In this document: one piece after another, positions 1-8,900 of the stretch
Layout of the letters: each line of letters opens with the position of its first letter
Position numbering within the stretch: position 1 is the stretch's first letter
Made by a program: the position numbers and the translations under genes
The notes under the pieces: generated by a model
The model's input: only the letters and a program-made list of their open reading frames with translations
Databases searched by the model: none
What the model was told of the DNA's origin: nothing
Virus record (IMG/VR): IMGVR_UViG_3300045431_000463
Span: 1 to 32,831 of that record
Reading direction: 5' to 3' (one strand)
Length of the DNA stretch: 32,831 nt
DNA from: a virus

Positions 1-5
1 GTAAT

Positions 6-39
6 GAACAAAAAACCGCCTTTCGGCGGTTTTTTGTTC
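6..39 (-). terminator. Rho-independent terminator of the head gene block
   Basis: A perfect 15-bp inverted repeat (6-20 with 25-39) encloses a 4-base loop. Read leftward, the way the capsid gene is transcribed, the loop is GAAA, a stable GNRA tetraloop, the stem core is ccgcc/ggcgg, and the 3' arm carries a run of six T. It lies 20 bases past the gp23 stop codon. The flanking A/T tracts make it able to act in both directions. Confidence 0.93.
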
Positions 40-58
40 TTCCTGTTCCTATAGAAGA

Positions 59-1243
59 TTAAATGAACGACAGGTTTGCTACAGCAATTTCGCTTAGGTA
101 ATCACCTGCGTTACCCAAAGAACTTGCTGTATTTGTCAGCTCTACATAACCATAACGTGTCATAAAACCAACCACTGGTTCAAAAGTGGCCGGATCTAAT
201 ACCACACCAGAGCTCATTAGAGGTACATATGGGCAATAGAATGCGGCTGCATCGGCCTCACTGCTACCCTTGTAACCAACTAGAACTGGCGTTGCATCGC
301 TAGCATAGCTGTCAACATAAACTTTCATAGCATTGTTTAATGTACCAACAAACTTAGTGTTAGTTGGAGCTTCAAATGTGCCTTCCGTTGTACGAGCAAA
401 TGCCGAAGTTGTTGCGCTTTGTAGCACTGTTAGCGCAGACGGGCTAACAACTGCCCAATTAGCTGCACCTCGGCGTGTGCGTTGAGCTATGAGATTGGCA
501 GCTCGATTGATCATAACTGCTAGAGCAGCATGTTCATCGCCAACGAATGTTGCAGTACCGCTCACAGCCCCTTGGTCATATGTAAATTCAGTTGCTGCTA
601 GAGCACGTAGGCTTCCTAAAATTTCTTGATCAATTTCAGCTGTAATTTCTTGAGCTAATGCTGCCATGATTTCTGCTTCAACGTCAAGACCATGTTGTGA
701 TTGAGCATCTTGTGCTGCTTCGAAAGTCCATCGAGCACTTAATTTACGTGTTTTTGCTTCAACTGTTTGCTTTAAAATCTGGACGTTGATTTTACGACCC
801 GGTAATCCTTCAAAAGCAGCAGTTGAATCTGCCTTGCCTGTGCTCAAGCTACCAGAATAAGCAGTAGCAATTTTGAATGGACTCAATGCCTCATCTCCAG
901 CACTGGTTCCTGTATCAAAAGGAGCACTTGCTGTAACATTGGCTGTTTCAGCATAGCGAACACGTAAAGTGTGAATTTGAGCTACCGGACCAGTCATCGG
1001 CTGAACACCAACAATTTCGTTAGCAATAACGGTTGGCATCACACGCCGAATCACCGGTAAAATCACACGATTTAGAGTAGCAATTTGACCTGCATTAGTG
1101 GTCCCAGCACTTGCAGTTTCTACCAAACTTTTACGAGTATTTTCAAGCATTACACTCATTGAATTACGTCGTGATCCTTGTAAGCCTTCTAACAGGGCAT
1201 CTTTAGTTTCGCCCCACCGGCTTTCTAATAGTTCTTGTGTCAT
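59..1243 (-). CDS. 23: Major capsid protein, T4 gp23-like
   Basis: This protein forms the hexamers of the phage head. It has 394 residues. The stretch around residues 58-95 (RVILPVIRRVMP..., then VGVQPMTGPVAQIHTLRVRYA) matches the hallmark gp23 segment with VQPM. The N-terminus is acidic and helical and contains LxE-type sites for the gp21 protease; LVE at residues 40-42, followed by a Thr/Ala/Gly-rich stretch, is the likeliest maturation site by position relative to VQPM. At 394 residues it is clearly shorter than T4 gp23 (521), so the T4 insertion domain is probably absent or much reduced. A strong ribosome site (AAGGAAAG) precedes the ATG. It is last in the leftward block and is followed by a terminator. 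Confidence 0.95.
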   Translation of the reverse strand: MTQELLESRWGETKDALLEGLQGSRRNSMSVMLENTRKSLVETASAGTTNAGQIATLNRVILPVIRRVMPTVIANEIVGVQPMTGPVAQIHTLRVRYAETANVTASAPFDTGTSAGDEALSPFKIATAYSGSLSTGKADSTAAFEGLPGRKINVQILKQTVEAKTRKLSARWTFEAAQDAQSQHGLDVEAEIMAALAQEITAEIDQEILGSLRALAATEFTYDQGAVSGTATFVGDEHAALAVMINRAANLIAQRTRRGAANWAVVSPSALTVLQSATTSAFARTTEGTFEAPTNTKFVGTLNNAMKVYVDSYASDATPVLVGYKGSSEADAAAFYCPYVPLMSSGVVLDPATFEPVVGFMTRYGYVELTNTASSLGNAGDYLSEIAVANLSFI

Positions 1244-1272
1244 TATTTTCTTTCCTTTAAGGTTAAACTATT

Positions 1273-2376
1273 TTATCTCAACCCCGCCAAACGCTTGAGT
1301 TCAACTACGTTGTTCTCAAGAGTAATTTCTTGGGCCGCTGCTGATTTAGCAGTTTTATCTCCTGTTACTTCTACACGGTTTTCTAAGAGCACTGTTTTTT
1401 CTTCTTTCTTGACACCAGTGTTTAAAACAGCAGGAAGATATTTTTCAAATGCAGTCTTCAATTTTGGAGTCTGCACACTTTCTAGTAGTTCACGCATTAC
1501 CGCTTGCTTCTCTTTTATTAGATTACCAAGTAGTTCATCCATGACGGATTTACGATCTTGATTCTCTTTGATCAGGCGGATTTCGCGTTCCTTTGATTCA
1601 ACTAGCTTTTCGGCTGTGATCTTTACAGATATAGCTTCTGCTAATTGTTTCTCTTGTTGCTCGATTATTTTTCTTAGCTTTTGTAGCTCTTTGCTTTCAT
1701 TGAGATGTGTCAATGAAAACTCGCTAGCAAATGCTTCAAAAATACGACGACCAAACATGTTCTCGCGAGCCTGTTGGATGTCTTCTTTGAGTTGTACCAG
1801 TTCTGCACTTAGTTTATGACTAACTGATTCTTTTACAAGACGAGCACTTTGCTCAATAAATCGACGTTGAATTGATTCTAATTTAGTTTTAGCTCCGGCA
1901 ACTAAACGAACTTTAGTTTCAACAATTGCTTTTTTGTCTTGAGAGAACTCACGAATTTCTTCTGCCAACGCACGAATAATAAATTTTTCTAAACGCTGAT
2001 AATTCTCTTTTTGCAATTTACGGTCTTTGTGTAGTTCTTTAACTTCTTCGGTCAGTTTAGTAACCATGAAATCATTAAAGCGACCAGCACTTTCAATCAT
2101 ATGATTTTTTAATTTCACACGATCTTCAACCATGGCTTGCTTCTCGCCAACAAATTCTTCAATTTCTTTAGCAAGATTCTCAGTTACCATTTTGTCTAGT
2201 GCTTCAACCATTACTGTTTTATCGTGTTCATAACGACCAGCCATTTCCTCACGTACCTCGACACGAATTTGCTCACGAGCTTCATTGAGCTTGATTTCCC
2301 AAGCTTCATTGATAGCTGCACGAGTATCTTCGTTTATAATACCGCTATCTAGCAATGGTTTTAAAGCGTCAAACAT
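1273..2376 (-). CDS. 22: Prohead scaffolding core protein, T4 gp22-like
   Basis: This is the main internal scaffold around which the gp23 shell assembles; in T4 the gp21 protease then degrades it. The 367-residue protein is almost entirely charged and helical, with long runs of Glu, Lys and Arg at coiled-coil spacing, and begins MFDALKPLLDSGII. Repeated blocks of the type LAxEIxEFxxxKxA occur near residues 69-80 and 136-150 and contain protease-type LxE sites. Its place between gp21 and gp23 is the T4 order. T4 gp22 has 269 residues, so this one is longer. AGGAGAAA is correctly placed before the ATG. Confidence 0.92.
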   Translation of the reverse strand: MFDALKPLLDSGIINEDTRAAINEAWEIKLNEAREQIRVEVREEMAGRYEHDKTVMVEALDKMVTENLAKEIEEFVGEKQAMVEDRVKLKNHMIESAGRFNDFMVTKLTEEVKELHKDRKLQKENYQRLEKFIIRALAEEIREFSQDKKAIVETKVRLVAGAKTKLESIQRRFIEQSARLVKESVSHKLSAELVQLKEDIQQARENMFGRRIFEAFASEFSLTHLNESKELQKLRKIIEQQEKQLAEAISVKITAEKLVESKEREIRLIKENQDRKSVMDELLGNLIKEKQAVMRELLESVQTPKLKTAFEKYLPAVLNTGVKKEEKTVLLENRVEVTGDKTAKSAAAQEITLENNVVELKRLAGLR

Positions 2377-2388
2377 TGCGGTTTTCTC

Positions 2389-3024
2389 CTATAGTTTTAA
2401 GTTTCTAATTAAACGAACCATCTCGTCCTTTAGATACTTTTGCACTTTTTGATTTTGATTAGCTTCACTGGCTATTTCAAACACACGATGCCCGTGACGC
2501 AGATTCATCAGTCCTTCATATATGGCTTTAGGATAGGCATGTGGAGCACTGGGTTGTGCTACAATGTCTACTGTGATGATTTCAAATTCACTGACGTGCC
2601 CAGTGGATTCACTAACATTACCGCTACCGCGGCTTGATACACCTAGTTTCACACCACTTTCTAACATGGTTTTAACTAATTGTCCCATTGGCGTTGGTAG
2701 AATCTTTAACTTCCCGTAACCGGTAGGCCCGTCCATCCACATTTGTTCAATCATGTGACTGACACGATCTAGATTTATCTTAAGATCATCGGGATGATCT
2801 ACTTCGCCTAATACACTATACCCACTTTTAATTTGTTCATTGATAGACTCAACAGCCTTGGCTATTTCATTGACAGGGTAAACACGCTGATTAGCATTTT
2901 TTACTCCGCCTTCAATAAACACACCTTTCATATAAAGATTCTTACCTTGACCGTCGGTGCGATCTTCAGTGAAGATTTGAATCTTGGCACGGTCAAAAGT
3001 GAGATCTTCTCTAAGATAACGCAT
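2389..3024 (-). CDS. 21: Prohead core maturation protease, T4 gp21-like
   Basis: This serine protease sits inside the prohead, removes the scaffold and trims gp23 before DNA packaging. The 211 residues match the T4 length (212). The likely catalytic histidine is H77 in GEVDHPDD, and the serine is S130 or S131 in LGVSSRGSG, the two signature segments of this family. The segment SEFEIITVDIVAQPSAPHA (from about residue 144) is also typical. It lies between the gp67-like and gp22 genes with a 12-base spacing. The ribosome site is weak, so translation is probably coupled to the gene upstream. Confidence 0.94.
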   Translation of the reverse strand: MRYLREDLTFDRAKIQIFTEDRTDGQGKNLYMKGVFIEGGVKNANQRVYPVNEIAKAVESINEQIKSGYSVLGEVDHPDDLKINLDRVSHMIEQMWMDGPTGYGKLKILPTPMGQLVKTMLESGVKLGVSSRGSGNVSESTGHVSEFEIITVDIVAQPSAPHAYPKAIYEGLMNLRHGHRVFEIASEANQNQKVQKYLKDEMVRLIRNLKL

Positions 3025-3036
3025 GATGATTTTAAA

Positions 3037-3903
3037 TTACCTATTTAAAACACTTTTCTTTTCTACGCTCATGCTACCATTGGTAGTTTGGCCTTCTTTA
3101 TCATTGGCTTTTTCGTAGCTAGTAACTTTTTTGTTGTACCAATCTTGAGCACCTTTATTACCACCTGGTTGGTTAACATTACGTTTACCTAGCTCGTGCT
3201 CGGTTTGACCTTTAGTATAAGCATTATTGGGTTTAGGTATTGGCTTACCGTCTGGTACTTGTTCTGCTCCACCTTTTACAATGTTAACATTACTACCGCC
3301 CATGTCGTTTTTCATGTCGTCGGTAGTGCTTTTCTTGTTAATAGTGGCAGAACCACCTGCACCAACTTCACCACCTTCAACTTTGTTATTAGGCATAGAC
3401 ACTTTATCTACATATTCACGAACAAAGGTTTCTTTTGGTTCTAAATCTTTTTTGTTCATTTTAGTATCGTTCATATCGGCGTGCTCGGGTTCGTTCATTT
3501 CGTCAGCCATTAATGCATCAAATTCTGCTTTAAGTTCATCTAATGCTGCTTCAAGGTCCATAACACGATCTTCGATGTCGCCACTGGCTTTGTCGTCGAT
3601 ATCGGAATTCATTTCATCGTCCATATCGTCCATTGATGGCTCTGTGTCGTCCATGTCGTCCGTGTCGTCCATGTCGTCCATGTCCAATGAATCCTCATCT
3701 TCGGCCATGCCCTGTTCATCCATTTCAACTTCGTCGACTAAACTTTCCAATTTGTCGTCTAAATTTTCATCATCATCTTCCTCGTCGATAAGATTTTCAT
3801 AAATTTCTCGGCTTTTTTCGACCACGATCTGATGAAAAAGCTCTCGTGCTTTATCTTCTTGCTCATTGATAATAAATTCAATTAGCTGCTCATACTTGTT
3901 CAT
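3037..3903 (-). CDS. 67: Prohead core protein, gp67-like with long extension
   Basis: The N-terminus (KYEQLIEFIINEQEDKARELF, residues 3-23) resembles the start of T4 gp67, a small acidic core protein needed for correct head shape. An Asp/Glu/Met-rich region follows (about residues 40-105, with repeated DDMDD units), then a helical segment (110-140). The C-terminal half is Gly/Asn/Lys-rich and probably disordered. T4 gp67 has only 80 residues, whereas this has 288. The position between gp20 and gp21 supports the call. AGGAGC precedes the ATG. The C-terminal half could be an internal head protein fused to the core protein; that is inference. Confidence 0.75.
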   Translation of the reverse strand: MNKYEQLIEFIINEQEDKARELFHQIVVEKSREIYENLIDEEDDDENLDDKLESLVDEVEMDEQGMAEDEDSLDMDDMDDTDDMDDTEPSMDDMDDEMNSDIDDKASGDIEDRVMDLEAALDELKAEFDALMADEMNEPEHADMNDTKMNKKDLEPKETFVREYVDKVSMPNNKVEGGEVGAGGSATINKKSTTDDMKNDMGGSNVNIVKGGAEQVPDGKPIPKPNNAYTKGQTEHELGKRNVNQPGGNKGAQDWYNKKVTSYEKANDKEGQTTNGSMSVEKKSVLNR

Positions 3904-3945
3904 TAAAAGCTCCTGTAAAATTAAATTAACTACCCGGTTATCAAG

Positions 3946-3953
3946 TATTTACA
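3946..3953 (-). promoter_or_regulatory. Possible late promoter before the gp67-like gene
   Basis: Read leftward this is TGTAAATA, 7 of 8 bases of the T4 late promoter TATAAATA, 43 bases before the gp67-like ATG. It overlaps the end of the palindrome at 3952-3971. In an AT-rich spacer this match is weak evidence alone. Confidence 0.3.
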
Positions 3954-3971
3954 TAATATTATAATATTATG
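3952..3971. repeat. Perfect 20-bp AT-rich palindrome
   Basis: All 20 bases are self-complementary (begins cataatatta, ends taatattatg). It lies in the 99-base spacer between the 75-residue gene and the gp67-like gene. It has no loop and is almost all A/T, so it is more likely a protein-binding or cruciform-type site than a terminator. No role is known. Confidence 0.6.
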
Positions 3972-4002
3972 CTTATAATGGTAGTTTTTTGAAGGATTTT
4001 GA

Positions 4003-4230
4003 TTACAAACCAGATGCTGCAACAGAAGCCGCAGGTTTATACTGTTTTGATAGTACTTCGACTTTCTTTTGTTCTTCGAATTTTTTTAAATCATTCACCA
4101 TACGAAAGCGTTTTATTTTAGCCAAAGTTAACCGACTCTTACGTAGCTCGCCCATTTTTTTAACAGAATTATCGTTTTTCTCGGTGCGATATGGTGCAGG
4201 AATATTTTCAAAAATATCTGTAATAAACAT
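4003..4230 (-). CDS. Small basic protein in the gp68 position
   Basis: This is a 75-residue basic protein whose middle (MGELRKSRLTLAKIKRFRMV, then NDLKKFEEQKKVEVLSKQY) should form an amphipathic charged helix. It lies just after the portal gene (12-base gap) and before the gp67-like gene, where T4 carries the prohead core genes 67 and 68. I recall similar short Arg/Lys-rich proteins at this place in T4-like marine phages but cannot verify the relationship. A prohead core or portal-associated role is inferred from position. There is no ribosome site; an ATAAATA late-promoter-like motif ends six bases before the ATG. Confidence 0.7.
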   Translation of the reverse strand: MFITDIFENIPAPYRTEKNDNSVKKMGELRKSRLTLAKIKRFRMVNDLKKFEEQKKVEVLSKQYKPAASVAASGL

Positions 4231-4235
4231 AACTG

Positions 4236-4243
4236 TATTTATT
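4236..4243 (-). promoter_or_regulatory. Possible late promoter close to the small gp68-position gene
   Basis: Read leftward this is AATAAATA, 7 of 8 bases of TATAAATA. The distance to the ATG at 4230 is so short that a transcript started here would have almost no leader. Confidence 0.3.
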
Positions 4244-5979
4244 CACTGGGCCGGAATTTCTGCTGTTGCAGTACCGGCAGTACTGCTTAGAGGACTGGTT
4301 GTTCCTGATCCAATTGTAGCCACAGTGGCTCCAGTGGTTTCCGTTGGTACTCCCTGGGGAGTGGTTGGAACTTTGCTAACAGCTTCTATGTCATTGGCAA
4401 TGTCTCCAGGAGTAATACCTACACTGCGTAGCCCAATGTTATCAATAACCGAATTTGCAATTTCTCCTTGTTCCTGTAACCACATATCTTGATTTTCGGT
4501 CATTTCCTCTTCAGTGAGGCCTAGATATCGTTTCATTAAGAAACGTTTACTGAAGTACGGAACTTGTTCTAACTGCCCAAATACTCCAATTCTAGCAGCA
4601 TCTATTTCAACCTGTCTATGTTGCGCAAAGTTTTGTGGTTTGTTTAAGTTTAATTCAAAAAGCTGACCATCTATGTTAATGCCACGCCAACGCATGAACA
4701 TTTTAAATTCTTGATCTAGCATGTTAGAAATCATTTTTTGTAAACGAATACAATAGCGATTAAAACGCCATTCCTGTATTAACGCTGTACCCACACGACC
4801 ATCGTTATAAGTTAATGTACCATCTTCGATGCCAGTGGGCAAATAACTACTGGGAATACGTAAACCACGAAATAATTTATTTGTAAAAAATCTTAGGTCC
4901 GTGATTTCGCCTAGGTTTTGACCACCTGCTAGTGTATCAACACTGCTACCGCGTCCTTCAGCAGTCTGTGGAAAAAAATAATCTTCATTGATGCTAATAG
5001 GATTATAGGTAGCATCCATCATGCTAACACCGCCACCAGTCTGTGTGGGTATTCGACGTTGGTTAATTTCGTTTTTAATCTTTTCAACAAAGGCCATGGC
5101 CATATGACTAGGCATGTTACCTACATCAATTTTAAATACTCTACGTTCAGGCGCACGTTGTACCCGATAGATAATAATAGCATCTTCTAGTAACTCTTTC
5201 TGTTTAAATACTTTAAAAATGTTTTCAAGTACACTGTTTCCAAAAGGCCAAAATATGTCTAGGCCTTCAGTTAAACTTAGATGTACTATATGTTTAGCAT
5301 CCACAGCCATTTCATTTTGAGAATGAGTGAACCTACTCGCTCCACTATACGGTGCCATTGGTTGAATATAGCTACCTTGTGGACCACCAACCTGTGGATG
5401 GTTAATGTAAGTATCACTGGTGCTAACAGCAGTAACTGTTAAATTTTTTAAATTAGGTTGTATTTCTTTAATAATATACTGTTCGGGTTCTTTACCTTCA
5501 GCTTCATTAACAATAATTTTAACAACTTTGCTCATTTCAACCCAATACAACTTAAAATTTTCAGGGTCACGTACAAATACTTGATCGCCATACTTTAAGG
5601 TATTTCTTACCATTTTAAATATACGACGATCAAACTCATTTAAAGTTATCCATTGTTGAAGTTGTTCGTTGATTATATTGATTTCACTATCTGTGGGCTT
5701 AGACTTGTAGTTAATTATGAAAGGTAAATCATTGATTTCATTTGGCTGACTACAAAATTCTGCTAGAATATCCAGAGCAGCATTTACTTCTGAGTCCATA
5801 TCCATTTGTTCATATTGATTATAACGATCAACACGATTTGGGTGTCCAATGTAGACTTCAGGAAGATTACTTTGATAATTACGATAAGTTGGTTGTCCTA
5901 GAGTTGAATTTGAATTACCATTGCCAATTGGGCTCATAAGAGCTGGATTTGGTGCTTTAAAATATTTTTTCCAAGACAT
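4243..5979 (-). CDS. 20: Portal vertex protein, T4 gp20-like
   Basis: This protein forms the twelve-subunit ring at one head vertex through which DNA enters, and it starts prohead assembly. It has 578 residues (T4: 524). Family-typical segments include the N-terminal YEQMDMDSEVNAALDILAEF (about 56-75), YGDQVFV (about 129), and the block from FFPQTAEGRGSSVDTLAGGQ through LRFFTNKLFRGLRIP (about 335-385). The last 40 residues are Thr/Pro/Ala-rich and probably flexible. It precedes the core protein genes as in T4. No ribosome site is visible; the gene begins 14 bases after the preceding stop, so translation may be coupled or leaderless. Confidence 0.95.
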   Translation of the reverse strand: MSWKKYFKAPNPALMSPIGNGNSNSTLGQPTYRNYQSNLPEVYIGHPNRVDRYNQYEQMDMDSEVNAALDILAEFCSQPNEINDLPFIINYKSKPTDSEINIINEQLQQWITLNEFDRRIFKMVRNTLKYGDQVFVRDPENFKLYWVEMSKVVKIIVNEAEGKEPEQYIIKEIQPNLKNLTVTAVSTSDTYINHPQVGGPQGSYIQPMAPYSGASRFTHSQNEMAVDAKHIVHLSLTEGLDIFWPFGNSVLENIFKVFKQKELLEDAIIIYRVQRAPERRVFKIDVGNMPSHMAMAFVEKIKNEINQRRIPTQTGGGVSMMDATYNPISINEDYFFPQTAEGRGSSVDTLAGGQNLGEITDLRFFTNKLFRGLRIPSSYLPTGIEDGTLTYNDGRVGTALIQEWRFNRYCIRLQKMISNMLDQEFKMFMRWRGINIDGQLFELNLNKPQNFAQHRQVEIDAARIGVFGQLEQVPYFSKRFLMKRYLGLTEEEMTENQDMWLQEQGEIANSVIDNIGLRSVGITPGDIANDIEAVSKVPTTPQGVPTETTGATVATIGSGTTSPLSSTAGTATAEIPAQ

Positions 5980-5983
5980 AATA

Positions 5984-5991
5984 TATTTATA
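5984..5991 (-). promoter_or_regulatory. Perfect late promoter octamer before the portal gene
   Basis: Read leftward this is exactly TATAAATA, ending five bases before the gp20 ATG and starting just after the tape-measure stop. T4 late transcripts begin about six bases past this octamer, which would place the 5' end at the ATG itself. It is either a leaderless promoter or chance in AT-rich DNA. Confidence 0.4.
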
Positions 5992-5993
5992 GA

Positions 5994-8900
5994 TTAAGTT
6001 GAAATGCTAAGTATTTGTTGCTGAATGGAACGCATTTCATTGAGCACAGACAACATTTCATATTGTTGCCTCATTGATGTTTCTTGAAAATGATACTGAT
6101 CTTGCATGGTACGTGTCAAATCAACAACATTAGTATCCTTGGTCATTGTTGTAGCTGACATCAGGTCACTGACGGTTTTACCCAATTGAGCACTTATTTC
6201 GGCTACTGCTTTTTCCGAACCATTGATTGCAGAATTAGTAATTTCGCTCATGACGTTGCGAAAATCGTCCAAAAAATTCTGTTGATCAATTGAGGATTTT
6301 GCTGTCGGCATACTTACTTGCGAAAGCTCTCTATTCATTGATGCAGTTTTTAACATATTGATAATATTAGTAGTTTCGCTCATGACGTTGCGAAAATCGT
6401 CCAAAAAATTCTGTTGATCAATTGAGGATACTGCTACCGGCATACTTATTTGCAAAAAATCTCTATTCATTAATGCAGTTAACATATTTTCTACATTGCC
6501 AATTTGTGTGTTTCTTGGTATTTCAAGACCAATAATTAAATTACTGAGATTGTTTACAAATCTAGTTAAACTAATAGCAAATTCTTCCAATGTATTTGTA
6601 AATGTCCGACTGAATTGCATGATTGGATCAAACTTGATGCTATCAGCAAATTTTTCTAAGGTATTAGCAAATGTCTGACTATTAACTGAACGCTGCATGT
6701 CATACATGAATGATGTCAGAGAATTACTTGTGCCCCTAAGTAAATCTATGAATGTGTTAGTAGGTACAATAGATCCATCTTTTTCAAAAATTCTAAGTTC
6801 CGGGCCTTGTTCACCAACTATATAAGGGATATTTTTATTAATTGGGCCACCACTGGCACGTTTTTCAGTGTCTTGAAAAAACGCATCATAGATTTTTTCA
6901 CCTATATAATCACCCAATAAATATCCAGCACCACCAGTAATTACTGATCCTATACCTCCACCCAAGAGTGCTCCAACGGATCCAAGTGCGGCTCCGGTTA
7001 CTTTCTTTACCGCTGTTTTGGTAACAGTGCTACCAGCTTCCTTTACCAGTCCTTGGCCCAATTTACTACCAACACCAGCCCCGACAACTCCTCCAACAGT
7101 ACCCCCAACACCGGCTCCGACAACTCCTCCAACAGTACCAGCTGTATCTTTAGTCATTGTTAGGTTTGTTAATTTTTCAAGAATTTTATCAAAATTATTA
7201 AATAAACCTCCAAGTACTTCATTTACTCTTTCTAAAACATTGCTAATAGTACCGCCAACACCTTTAATATCCAAAGAATCGGCTAATTTTTTAAGCCCAT
7301 CGGCAATTGTATTAACATTATCAGTTAATGCTTGAGCAAATTCATGCATAAGTTTTGAAATTTTTTCTTCAACTAATACTCTGAGTTCTTGTGCTCGTTG
7401 TTGAATTGTAACCAAAGCATTGGTCAATGGATCTGTATCGGCTGCTTGTCCACCTTTATCAAGATTAGCCAATGCGGCTTTTACACCATCCTTGGTATAT
7501 TTGGATACAGTTTCCAACATGCCTAGTGATAGTCTCGCTATCTCAGCTAAAACTTGATTATCGGGTCTAGCAAAAGCTGCTGTTGCTAGAGATTCTTGTT
7601 TCTGCAAACCTTGACGTATAGTGTCAGAATTTTCACCCAGATATTCGACTACCTCCTTAACACTGATATTACCAGTTCTAGCACCCTCTGCTAACATTTC
7701 AGCCAGACGTTTTATTTCAGGGCTGATATTAGCAAAAGCTGCCAGTGCAGGTGTAATTATAGTTCCTGTATTGGCTATTTCAACTGCCATCTTACGAGCA
7801 GCTTCGGGGGCGGTTTTAAAGGCCTGGTCAACCTGGTCTCGCTGGGCTTGTCCTAGTTTGTTCAATTGTTGTTGAAAACGAAAATTCAGCAGATCTTGAC
7901 GAGCTGCTTCCATTTTCTTTCTAGCATCTTCGCCGGTGATAGAAGAGATCAAGCGTAAGTTTTGAGCGTATTTTTCAGTTTGAACAGCAACTTCTCTGTC
8001 GCTGGCTTTGAGCGGCCCGGCCAAACCGGCCATTCTACTCATTGTTTCTGCTACTAATCCTGCCTGTTCTTCTACATTGTAACCCAAGGACATCAGTCGA
8101 CGCTGCATTTCTATACCGCCTTGAGCCAATGATTTACTTAATTTACGAGATCCTTCAGTGACACCCAATCCAGCTGATGCTATATTTTGACTATTTTCGC
8201 TCACTACTCGAGAAAATTGTTCCAAAGTAAGTCCACCTTCATGTGCTGTGTTTAACATATCTCCAAGCCCACCAGCAAAAACAGCACCTGCACGATTGAG
8301 TGTATTAAATGATCTGGCATAGGTTTCAATCTGTTGAAAAATTATTTCAACTGCCTGACTTGCTACAGAACCTATTATCCCAATTACACTACCAAATAAT
8401 TTGCCTAATCCTTCCGTCAAAGAGCCTAAAACTTTACCAAATCGCGGGAACATAATACTTACTAAATTACCTATTACACCGCCTAAATTGCCAAACATTT
8501 GTCCTGCAGCTCCAGCGACACCAGTTAAAATTTTTATGCTAGACGAAAACAAATTCGAAAACAATCTAGTATCGCTACTATTTTGAATTAGATTGTTAAT
8601 AATATCTTTAGATGTTCCAATTAAACTATTTGCGAATTGAGTTCCTGTAGATACTAGATTCCGGGCAAAAGTTGCACTGGCACGCTTAGTATATTCCCAA
8701 CCCACAGCCATTTCAAGATCACGTTTTTTAGCATTGAGTAGTCTGCGTTCTTCAGCATTTTCGGTATTACCAATGGCTTTTTGTAAATCATTAAGAGTAG
8801 AAGAAACATCCTTATACTGTAAAGAATTATCTTTAATAATATCCGACAACCTAGCTGCTGCTTCGGAATTATTCTTCAAAGATGATTTAAATTTATCTAG

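Noticed and set aside
3227-3802. 191-codon Ser-rich open frame opposite the gp67-like gene
   Set aside because: Its Ser/Met repeats are the reverse reading of the Asp/Glu/Met codons of the gp67-like protein.
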